Shown: positions 1 to 6,170 of the stretch, one piece after another
Layout of the letters: every line of letters starts with the position of its first letter
Position numbering within the stretch: the first letter of the stretch is position 1
Assembly (NCBI GenBank): GCA_023700845.1
Contig: JAMPYD010000045.1
Location: 1 to 9,917 of the forward strand
Origin: Elusimicrobiota bacterium
GTDB lineage: Bacteria; Elusimicrobiota; Elusimicrobia; UBA1565; UBA9628
Length of the DNA stretch: 9,917 bases
Reading direction: 5' to 3'
Program-made: the position numbers and the translations under genes
Notes under the pieces: model-generated
Seen by the model: only the letters and a program-made list of their open reading frames with translations
The model's database searches: none
Told to the model about the DNA's origin: nothing

Positions 1-1613
1 AGGTTCACCTTATGGAACGCGTTGACCTGGGCCAAGGTGTTCTCGTCGGTGACGCCCGCCTGGGGGTTGAAGACGACCTTGTTGTCGCCGGGCTTGACCG
101 CGACCTTGACCGACAGGGTCGCGCCCTGCTGGTTCTCGACGCGGACCCACGGACCGGAGAGCGTCGCCGTCAGCTCCAGGCCCTCGGGGCCCACGGTCAG
201 GTCGGCGGGCAGCTTGCCTTCCTTGTCGGTGACGTAGGACTTGCCGCCGATCTTGACCTCGAGGAACGGAAGCGGGACCTCGGAGATCTCGGAGGTCGCC
301 AGGATCGGTCCCCGGTCGACGGCCTTGCCGCTGACCGTGCCGGTCACGCCGCCCGCGGCCGGCTCGGAGGCGCTCTCGAGGCCGGTGCGGTTGTCCCACG
401 CGAAGACGAGGCCGCTGACGACGTCGACGGCGACCATGAACGGCAGGCCCTCCGCGACGTACAGCTTCACGTTGCGCCACTCGCCGCGGGAGTAGATGAT
501 CTTCTGCTCGTAGAACTCGAAGGAGCTGGAGACGTCGGAGGTCGGCATGCCGGTGCGCTCGGCGATCTTCTCCATGATCTGGTCGTCGGTCAGCACCGTG
601 TCGGTGTTGACGTCGAGCTGGGGGAAGATCTGGCCGGTCTGCGCGACGATCGTCGGCTGGCCGTTCAGGGTCTTGATCGTGAAGGAGAGGGCCGAGCCGT
701 TGACGACGAGGCCGTTCTTCGTCTGGCGGAAGTACACGAAGAGGGTGTCGGCCTGCTCGCCCTTGCCCGTGAACTTCTGGGCGTGGATGAGGCGCAGGTC
801 CGCGCTCGACACGCCGTAGCGGGTCGGGTCGGCGTCGATCATCGCCTTGACGGCGGCGACGACGGCCCCGCCGTCGTTCGGGTCGGCGGAGAGGACCTTG
901 CGGCTCGTCTCGAAGATGCCGCTGACGTCGCGGGCGCCGGGGAGGCCGTACGCCTCGACGCGCGTGGTCGGCTCGCGGTCGGGAGAGGGGGTGGTCGGTT
1001 GCTCGTCGGTGGCGCTGCCGTTGGGCAGCGACAGGGGCTTCTGCTCCTTGAGGCCCATGCGCGAGAAGATCGGCGCGGAGCGCTCGGCGGCGCCGTCGAA
1101 GGAAACGGAGGCCGCGGGGCGGCGGAGCAAGGTGTCGAGGATGCGGCCGGCGAGGCTGCGCGCGACGGGTGCGGCGGCCTTGGCGGCGGCGGGCGCGTTC
1201 GCGGAGGGAACCGCGGCGTACTCGGCGGCTTCCGCGGCGACGCCGGTCGCGGCGGCCCCGGGCGTGCGGACCACGATGGCCTTCGCGGCGTCGGGCGTCG
1301 CGGCGGCCTGCAGCGACGCGGCGTTCAGGGCCGAGGGCGCCTGAAGGGCCGCGGCGGGGACCACGGAGACGAGGGGCGCGGGCGCCGCGCTCGGGGCGGC
1401 GAGGGAGCCGCCGAGGCCGAGCGTCGCCGGCGAATTGGACAGGCTGCCGGCGCTCGGCAGGACGCTGCCTCCGAGGGCGGGCACGACGGGGACCCCGGCG
1501 CTGGAGCCGGCGCCGATCTGCACGCGCATTTGCGCGGCGGCGGGCAGCGGGCCGGAGGCGAGGAAAAGGGAGAGGGCGAGGAACACGGGAGACAGGCGGG
1601 TTTCTTTCTTCAT
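1..1613 (-). CDS. Secreted FTP-domain metalloprotease precursor (fungalysin/thermolysin-like), 3' end off window
   Basis: The frame opens with ATG at 1613 and stays open to base 1, giving 537 residues without a stop, so the C-terminus is missing. Residues 1-28 look like a signal peptide: MKK start, hydrophobic FLALSLFLA, then PAAAQ. Residues 29-165 are Ala/Pro/Ser-rich and probably disordered, followed by SFDGA (171-175). About 220-410 resembles the FTP/PepSY propeptide of secreted gluzincins, with VYFRQTKNGLVVNGSAL (293-309) the clearest match. About 422-515 looks like a beta-sandwich insert (GGVTGTVSGKA, then SYVTDKEGKLP). The visible end, TLAQVNAFHKVN (526-537), resembles the lead-in to M36 catalytic domains. 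No HExxH is visible; it should lie beyond the left edge. An AGGA at 1621-1624, seven bases before the ATG, supports this start. The CDS is near certain; the M36-like assignment is inferred from domain order. It could also be a catalytically dead relative. Confidence 0.75.
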   Translation of the reverse strand, partial: MKKETRLSPVFLALSLFLASGPLPAAAQMRVQIGAGSSAGVPVVPALGGSVLPSAGSLSNSPATLGLGGSLAAPSAAPAPLVSVVPAAALQAPSALNAASLQAAATPDAAKAIVVRTPGAAATGVAAEAAEYAAVPSANAPAAAKAAAPVARSLAGRILDTLLRRPAASVSFDGAAERSAPIFSRMGLKEQKPLSLPNGSATDEQPTTPSPDREPTTRVEAYGLPGARDVSGIFETSRKVLSADPNDGGAVVAAVKAMIDADPTRYGVSSADLRLIHAQKFTGKGEQADTLFVYFRQTKNGLVVNGSALSFTIKTLNGQPTIVAQTGQIFPQLDVNTDTVLTDDQIMEKIAERTGMPTSDVSSSFEFYEQKIIYSRGEWRNVKLYVAEGLPFMVAVDVVSGLVFAWDNRTGLESASEPAAGGVTGTVSGKAVDRGPILATSEISEVPLPFLEVKIGGKSYVTDKEGKLPADLTVGPEGLELTATLSGPWVRVENQQGATLSVKVAVKPGDNKVVFNPQAGVTDENTLAQVNAFHKVN

Positions 1614-1750
1614 GGGCGCATCCTATCAACTCCCGCGATTCGGCCATGAGGGCCGATGGTCCTTGGTGGGGTGGGGGAGAGGGCCCAGGCCAATCCGGGA
1701 CCTTCGACCCACCGACCGTGCCGGGCGCGATTTGATATCATGAGGCCTCC
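1614..1750. promoter_or_regulatory. Divergent intergenic region, presumed promoters for both neighbours
   Basis: These 137 bp separate the start codons of two divergent genes, so they must hold promoters for both, or for a leader of each. GAGG at 1742-1745, five bases before the ychF ATG, is a plausible Shine-Dalgarno element. The 8-bp palindrome TGATATCA lies at 1733-1740. I could not find a convincing -35/-10 pair in either direction, nor an operator with clear half-sites. Confidence 0.4.
1621..1624 (-). promoter_or_regulatory. Ribosome binding site of the protease precursor
   Basis: Read on the minus strand this is AGGA, seven bases before the ATG at 1613. Spacing and sequence are normal for a Shine-Dalgarno element, and it fixes the start directly in front of a signal peptide. 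Confidence 0.6.
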
Positions 1751-2821
1751 ATGGAAATAGGCATCGTCGGTCTCCCCAACGTCGGCAAGTCCACCATCTT
1801 CAACGCATTAACTTCCGGTAATGCGGCCGCCTCCTACTATCCGTTCACCACCATCGAGCCGAACGTGGGAGTGGTCGGAGTGCCCGACCCGAGGCTTCAG
1901 CGCCTGACCGAGCTGGCGAAGCCCAAGAAGACGATTCCCGCCTCTTGCCGTTTCGTCGACATCGCCGGTTTGGTCAAAGGCGCCGCCTCCGGCGAAGGTC
2001 TGGGAAATAAATTTCTGGCCAACATCCGGGAAGTGGACGCGATCCTTCACATGGTCCGCTTATTTAAGGACCCGGACGTCATCCATACGATGGGCGGCGT
2101 CGATTTCAAGCGAGATATCGACGTCATCGAGACCGAGCTGATGCTCGCCGACCTCGAGAGCATTTCGAAGCAGTACGACAAGGTCTCCGGCAAGGCCAAG
2201 TCCGGCGACAAGGCCGCCAAGGAAGCGATGGTCGTGCTCGACGCGCTCAAGAGCGGGCTCGAGGCGGGCAAGCCCGCCCGCGCCCTCGGCCTCGAGCCGA
2301 AGGTCCTCCAGGATTTCGCGCTGCTCACCGCCAAGCCCGTCCTCTACGTCGGCAACACCGACGAGAACCCCGATCCCGCGACCCTGGCCGAGTTCAAGGA
2401 GTTCACCCGGGCCCGCGGCTCCGAATCGGTCGTGATCTGCGGCAAGCTCGAGAGCGAGATCGCCCAGCTGACCGGCGAGGACCGCGAGATGTTCATGAAA
2501 GAGCTCGGCATGAAGCAGAGCGGCCTCGAGACCGTCATCGTCGGCGCCTACAAGACCCTCGGCCTCTGCTCCTACTTCACCGTCGGCGTCGAGGAGGTCC
2601 GCGCCTGGACCATCCACGTCGGCGACAAGGCCCCCCGCGCCGCCGGCGTCATCCACACCGACTTCGAGAAGGGCTTCATCAAGGCCGACATCTACGGCTA
2701 CGCGGACATCGACAGACTTGGCTCCGAGGCCGCGCTGCGCGAGAAGGGCCTGATCCGCTCCGAAGGCAAAGAGTACACGGTCAAAGACGGCGATGTCTGC
2801 CACTTCAAGTTCGCCAACTGA
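1751..2821 (+). CDS. ychF: Obg-like ribosome-associated ATPase YchF
   Basis: This is a complete 356-residue member of the universally conserved YchF/OLA1 family (E. coli YchF is about 363). The P-loop GLPNVGKST is at 7-15, switch region PFTTIEPNVGVV at 31-42, and G3 motif DIAGLVKGA at 70-78. The G4 position reads NTDE (202-205), the NxxE form that gives this family its ATP preference over GTP. A helical arm covers roughly 130-200, and the C-terminal TGS domain runs from about 275, with VRAWTIHVGDKAPRAAG and HTDFEKGFI. Family knowledge: YchF is a cytosolic ATPase that binds ribosomes and is linked to translation and stress control. The ATG at 1751 has GAGG five bases upstream and lies directly before the P-loop strand. 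Its 3' end overlaps the next gene by 29 bp, which suggests co-transcription. No key residue is missing. Confidence 0.97.
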   Translation: MEIGIVGLPNVGKSTIFNALTSGNAAASYYPFTTIEPNVGVVGVPDPRLQRLTELAKPKKTIPASCRFVDIAGLVKGAASGEGLGNKFLANIREVDAILHMVRLFKDPDVIHTMGGVDFKRDIDVIETELMLADLESISKQYDKVSGKAKSGDKAAKEAMVVLDALKSGLEAGKPARALGLEPKVLQDFALLTAKPVLYVGNTDENPDPATLAEFKEFTRARGSESVVICGKLESEIAQLTGEDREMFMKELGMKQSGLETVIVGAYKTLGLCSYFTVGVEEVRAWTIHVGDKAPRAAGVIHTDFEKGFIKADIYGYADIDRLGSEAALREKGLIRSEGKEYTVKDGDVCHFKFAN

Positions 2822-3986
2822 AGCCTCGCTGCTTTGCCGTCATTTCGGCACCTGCGGCGGGTGCTCCCTCCAGGACAAGCCCTATGACGTTCAGCTCGCC
2901 TTAAAACGAGACAAGGTTCTGACCGCTTTGGCCGGCGTCGAGGGCCTCCCCGCCCCTTCCCTTCTCGGCGCCCCCGACCTCTGGACCTACCGGAACAAGA
3001 TGGAGTTCAGCTTCGGCGACGTGTACCCACCCGTCGAAGGCAAATGGCTCAAGCTCGGCATGAAGCCCAAAGGCCGCTGGTACGAGATCCTCGACCTTCA
3101 GGAGTGCCGCCTTCCCAGCCCCGAGGCGGCGAAGCTTCTGGCCTCGGTTCGCGCCTGGGCGGAGCGCGAAAAGGTGACGCCGTACAACTCCCATAAAAAA
3201 GAGGGGGTTTTGCGCCATCTCGTCCTGCGCGAGGCCAAGAACCGTCCGGAGCGGATGGTATTGCTCGTCACGACCGACGGCAACATTCCCAAGCCTTCCT
3301 TTATAGAAGCGGTCCAATCGGTCTATCCGGCGACGACGATCCTGCTCGGCTCCAACGCCAAGGTCTCGGACACCGCGATCTCGGATTCCCTCGAGACCTT
3401 GATGGGGGCGGGCTACATCACCGAGACGCTGTACTTCCCCGACGGCGCCGTCGACTACCGCATCTCCCCGCACTCTTTCTTCCAGACCAACACGAAGGGC
3501 ACCGAGGCGTTGTACGGCCTTCTGCGATCATGGACGCGCGAGCTTCCGGGCGCGGGCACGGTGCTCGACCTGTACTGCGGCGGAGGCGGGATCGCCCTGT
3601 CGTTGGCGGGAGCCGCGCGCAAGGTCGTCGGCGTCGAGCTCAACCCCTCGGCCGTGGCCGACGCGAAGGCCAACGCCGAGCGCAACGGCTTCAAGAACTG
3701 CGAGTTCTACGGCGCCGCCGTCGAGCTGCTCCTGCCGTCGCTTCTGGACCTGCGCCCGGAGGCGGTCGTCGTGGATCCGCCCCGCGCGGGCCTGCACGCC
3801 AAGGCCGCCGCGACCTTGCTCGAGATGGCCCCGCCCCTGATCTTCTACGTCTCCTGCAACCCCGAATCCCTGGGCCGGGATTTGGGCCTCCTCAAGGAGA
3901 AATACGCCGTCGACCGCCTCGTCGTGGTCGACCTTTTCCCGCACACGGACCACGTCGAAACCGTCGTCCGCCTCGTGCGTCGCTAG
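2793..3986 (+). CDS. RNA (uracil-5)-methyltransferase, TrmA/RlmD family, TRAM-less, 4Fe-4S
   Basis: This complete 397-residue enzyme should transfer a methyl group from SAM to C5 of a uridine in rRNA or tRNA. Cys15, Cys21, Cys24 (CRHFGTCGGC) and Cys105 (LQECRLPSP) match the four 4Fe-4S ligands of the RlmD type. The methyltransferase fold has HSFFQTN (227-233), DLYCGGGGIALSLA (259-272), VVDPPRAGL (326-334), the SCNP motif with nucleophile Cys355, and the terminal VETVVRL with general base Glu389. There is no N-terminal TRAM domain, because the first Cys is at residue 15. The ATG inside the ychF end is favoured: no ATG, GTG or TTG lies between it and Cys15. Translation is probably coupled to ychF. 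The family is certain, but the target base is not: in non-gammaproteobacteria these enzymes can act on 23S U747, U1939, both, or tRNA U54, so no symbol is given. Confidence 0.93.
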   Translation: MSATSSSPTEASLLCRHFGTCGGCSLQDKPYDVQLALKRDKVLTALAGVEGLPAPSLLGAPDLWTYRNKMEFSFGDVYPPVEGKWLKLGMKPKGRWYEILDLQECRLPSPEAAKLLASVRAWAEREKVTPYNSHKKEGVLRHLVLREAKNRPERMVLLVTTDGNIPKPSFIEAVQSVYPATTILLGSNAKVSDTAISDSLETLMGAGYITETLYFPDGAVDYRISPHSFFQTNTKGTEALYGLLRSWTRELPGAGTVLDLYCGGGGIALSLAGAARKVVGVELNPSAVADAKANAERNGFKNCEFYGAAVELLLPSLLDLRPEAVVVDPPRAGLHAKAAATLLEMAPPLIFYVSCNPESLGRDLGLLKEKYAVDRLVVVDLFPHTDHVETVVRLVRR

Positions 3987-4013
3987 CCAGGCCCCCCGGC
4001 GATAAACTATAAT
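3984..4013 (+). promoter_or_regulatory. Promoter of tRNA-Arg
   Basis: A perfect TATAAT lies at 4008-4013. An 18-bp spacer separates it from TAGCCA (3984-3989), which matches TTGACA at four of six positions and begins on the methyltransferase stop codon. Transcription should start near 4019-4021, the outer end of the tRNA leader stem. The -10 is strong evidence; the -35 is weak. Confidence 0.65.
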
Positions 4014-4033
4014 CACGCGTCGGGCCGTCGATT

Positions 4034-4105
4034 GCGCTCGTAACACAACGGATAGTGTCCCGCCCTGCGAAGGCGGGTATCCAGGTTCGATTCCTGGCGA
4101 GCGCA
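4034..4105 (+). tRNA. tRNA-Arg, anticodon GCG
   Basis: A full cloverleaf folds without mismatches in its stems. The acceptor is GCGCTCG (4034-4040) with CGAGCGC (4098-4104). The D stem is ACAC/GTGT with loop AACGGATA. The anticodon stem is CCGCC/GGCGG with loop CTGCGAA, so the anticodon is GCG at 4067-4069. The variable region has four bases, and the T arm is CCAGG-TTCGATT-CCTGG. The discriminator is A4105 and no CCA is encoded, so CCA must be added by nucleotidyltransferase. D-loop A20 and anticodon C35, known arginine identity elements in E. coli, are both present. It reads CGC directly and CGU by wobble; CGC is very common in this window's genes. The A10-T25 pair at the base of the D stem differs from the common G10-C25. 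The gene has its own promoter and a leader/trailer stem with a T-tract. Confidence 0.95.
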
Positions 4106-4125
4106 ATGGACGGCCCGGCTTTTTT
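4105..4125 (+). terminator. tRNA-Arg terminator whose 5' stem strand is the tRNA leader
   Basis: Six Ts (4120-4125) follow the GC-rich strand GGACGGCCCGGC (4108-4119). No nearby upstream sequence pairs with that strand. The leader 4019-4033 does: 14 of 15 opposed positions pair (4019 with 4119 through 4033 with 4105), with one G-G mismatch (4030/4108) and one G-T wobble (4020/4118). The helix is continuous with the 7-bp acceptor stem. The terminator therefore appears to be a long-range one that encloses the tRNA. Confidence 0.65.
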
Positions 4126-4126
4126 C

Positions 4127-6163
4127 CTAGAGCGCGAGCGCGGGCAGAAGGCTCGCGTGCCGGTCGGTCCAGGCGGCCGCTCGCGCCGGGCCCGCGCGGA
4201 GGGCGCGCCAGCCTTTTTTCTCGATCAGCTTTTCCATCGCGGCCGCGTCGCGGCTGATCGCGACCCACACCGACGGGACGGTGCCTTCCGGCTCCGCGTT
4301 CAGCTGGCGCTTGGAGGCGGCCGCGAGGCCGAGGTCGCTCGCCGCCGCGCCGAGCACCGGGCGCAGGTCGAGGTAGCGGTTGGAGACGTGCAGAAGGATC
4401 ACCCCGTCCGGTTTCAGCCGGCTCAGGTAGGACGCGAAGGCCTCCTTGGTCAGAAGATGGATGGGGACCGCGCCGCTGCTGAAGGCGTCGAGGACGAGGG
4501 CGTCGTACGCGGCCCCGTCGGCGCGCTCGAGCGACAGCCGCCCGTCGCCCGTCACGACGCGGATCGCGGCGGCGGTGCGGCTCAGGTAGGTGAACGACCG
4601 CTTCGCGATCGACGCCACGTCGGGATCGAGCTCGTAGAAGTCCATGGCCATGCCGCGGCGGCCGTAGGCGGCGATGCTGCCCGCTCCGAGGCCGACGACC
4701 CCGACCGAGCGCCAGCCGCCTCCGAGAGCCTCCCAGGCCTCCCCGAGCGGAGAGCTGAAGCCGTAGTAGGACAGCGGCTCGTCCTGGCGGGCGGGATCGA
4801 GAAACTGCAGGCCGTGCTCGGTGTTCCCGTGGAACATGCTGCGCAGGCCCCGCTCGTCCCGGACCGAGTAGACGCCGTAGAAGTTGCGCACGCTGTAGAC
4901 GGTGCCGGCGCGGCTGCCCGCGGCGCCGACGGCTCCGGCGACGGCGAGGGCCAGCGCGCCCAGCGCGGCCGCGGTCTTGCGGTTCGCGAGCACCTGCTCC
5001 CAATCGCGGACGAGAATCGCGGCGACGGCGACCGCGGCGACGGCCGCCCAGTCCAGGGCCACCGCGCCGATGCCGCGCCCGAAGTACGGCACCGCCAGGC
5101 CGACGAGGACGCTGCCGAGCAGGCCGCCGCCGGCGATCCAGCTGTAGTACTCGGACATCGCGCGCTCCGACGCGGGGCGCGCGGCGGCGAGCGAGCGGTG
5201 GAAGATCATGCTCAGCGCGAAGAGGGCGAAGAGCATGTAGCCGAACTTGCCGAGGTCGAGCGCGCGGCCGAGAATCTGGGCGGGCGTCGAGTCCTGGGCG
5301 AACCAGTAGGCGAAGCCGAACGGGATCAGGCACAGGCCGATCCAGAAGGCGAACGCCGGGAGCATGGCCCTGTTCAGGCGTTCGGGATACCAGGGCTCGC
5401 GCTTGAAGTTCAGCACGAAGGTCAGGAGATAGGTCGCCAGCGGCGCCGTCCACAGCAGGGGCACGGCCGCGAAATCCAGGCTCAGGAGGTTCGTCGCGGC
5501 GAGCAGGGCCGCGCAGGGCGCGGCGCTGAGCAGCAGCCACAGCGCGCGCTCGCGCGTCGAAGGCGCGCGTCCGGCGGCGGCGGGCGGCGCCGCCGCCGCG
5601 CCCCGCGGCGCGCAGGCGAAGCACAGGGCCGCGTACGCCGCGTAGAGGACGCGCCACAGCCAGCCCTGGGAGGAGACCGCCAGCAGCGGCTCGATGGCGA
5701 AGGGGTAGGCGAACAGGGCGCAGGCCGCGCCCGCGTTCGACGCGGCGTAGAGGAAATAGCCGTCGTCGCGCTCGGGGAGATCGGAGCGCATCAGCCAGCT
5801 CTGGGCCGTGACCACCGTCGTCGAGAGAACGAAGAACGGCGCGCCGACCGAGCGGAGCAGGGCCCACAGGAGCTCGCCGAAGGGGGAGGCCGTCGGGAGC
5901 GCGGCGGGGAGGGCCAGGGGGAGGAAGAAAAACGGGATCGCCAGAACGGCGGCGTGAGCGCGCGGATGCCGGCTCGCCCGGCGCCCGTAGAGGTAGGAGA
6001 TCAGAAGCAGGCCCTGGAAGAACATCATCGCGCCGGTCCAGACGTAGGCGCTGCCTCCGAACCGGGGGAGGAGGAGCTTGGCGGCGGCCAGCTCCAGGCA
6101 GAAGGCGAGGAAGGAGCCGATGAACGCGAGGGCCTGGAAGCGGAGTCTCTGTGGCAACACCAT
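4127..6163 (-). CDS. Polytopic membrane protein fused to a spermidine-synthase-like domain
   Basis: This complete 678-residue protein starts at ATG 6163, seven bases after the MFS stop, so it is probably translationally coupled. Residues 1 to about 415 hold roughly ten or more hydrophobic helices. The Ala/Pro-rich loop at about 186-200 divides the membrane part. The C-terminal part matches the soluble domain of fused MFS/spermidine-synthase-like proteins: RNFYGVYSV (426-434), MFHGNTEHGLQ (443-453), the SAM-type loop VGVVGLGAGSIAAY (487-500), acidic ELDPD (511-515), VTGDGR (537-542) and LDAFSSGAVPIHLLTKEAF (558-576). The loop reads GLGAG instead of the GGGDG of true SpeE, and Asp559 occupies the region of the SpeE catalytic Asp. 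Polyamine synthesis should not be assumed: members of this membrane group are generally uncharacterised and may act on another substrate. The stop ends one base from the tRNA's T-tract. Confidence 0.88.
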   Translation of the reverse strand: MVLPQRLRFQALAFIGSFLAFCLELAAAKLLLPRFGGSAYVWTGAMMFFQGLLLISYLYGRRASRHPRAHAAVLAIPFFFLPLALPAALPTASPFGELLWALLRSVGAPFFVLSTTVVTAQSWLMRSDLPERDDGYFLYAASNAGAACALFAYPFAIEPLLAVSSQGWLWRVLYAAYAALCFACAPRGAAAAPPAAAGRAPSTRERALWLLLSAAPCAALLAATNLLSLDFAAVPLLWTAPLATYLLTFVLNFKREPWYPERLNRAMLPAFAFWIGLCLIPFGFAYWFAQDSTPAQILGRALDLGKFGYMLFALFALSMIFHRSLAAARPASERAMSEYYSWIAGGGLLGSVLVGLAVPYFGRGIGAVALDWAAVAAVAVAAILVRDWEQVLANRKTAAALGALALAVAGAVGAAGSRAGTVYSVRNFYGVYSVRDERGLRSMFHGNTEHGLQFLDPARQDEPLSYYGFSSPLGEAWEALGGGWRSVGVVGLGAGSIAAYGRRGMAMDFYELDPDVASIAKRSFTYLSRTAAAIRVVTGDGRLSLERADGAAYDALVLDAFSSGAVPIHLLTKEAFASYLSRLKPDGVILLHVSNRYLDLRPVLGAAASDLGLAAASKRQLNAEPEGTVPSVWVAISRDAAAMEKLIEKKGWRALRAGPARAAAWTDRHASLLPALAL

Positions 6164-6170
6164 TAGTCTA

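Noticed and set aside
10..1649. Two 545-codon open frames, one per strand, over the protease precursor
   Set aside because: Both are Arg/Gly-rich low-complexity translations. The third frame carries the signal peptide and propeptide and simply lacks a stop inside the window.
1736..1741. TATCAT as a -10 box for ychF
   Set aside because: It would start the RNA at about 1748, after the GAGG ribosome site, and no -35 lies at suitable spacing. A leaderless transcript is possible but unsupported.
2262..2279. Inverted repeat GGCGGGC-AA-GCCCGCC as a hairpin or attenuator
   Set aside because: It lies inside ychF coding sequence, has only a 2-base loop and no T-tract, and is explained by GC-rich codons.
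5571..5612. Palindromic GGC/GCC-rich stretch as a regulatory repeat
   Set aside because: It encodes the Ala/Pro-rich loop of the membrane protein; low-complexity codons account for the symmetry.
3528..5867. A 779-codon minus-strand open frame across the methyltransferase, tRNA and membrane gene
   Set aside because: It crosses a tRNA and two well-supported genes and its product is Arg/Pro-rich with no motifs.
4055..6166. A 703-codon plus-strand open frame opposite the membrane/spermidine-synthase-like gene
   Set aside because: Arg/Gly/Glu-rich translation with no domain, starting inside the tRNA. It is the usual antisense shadow in GC-rich DNA.
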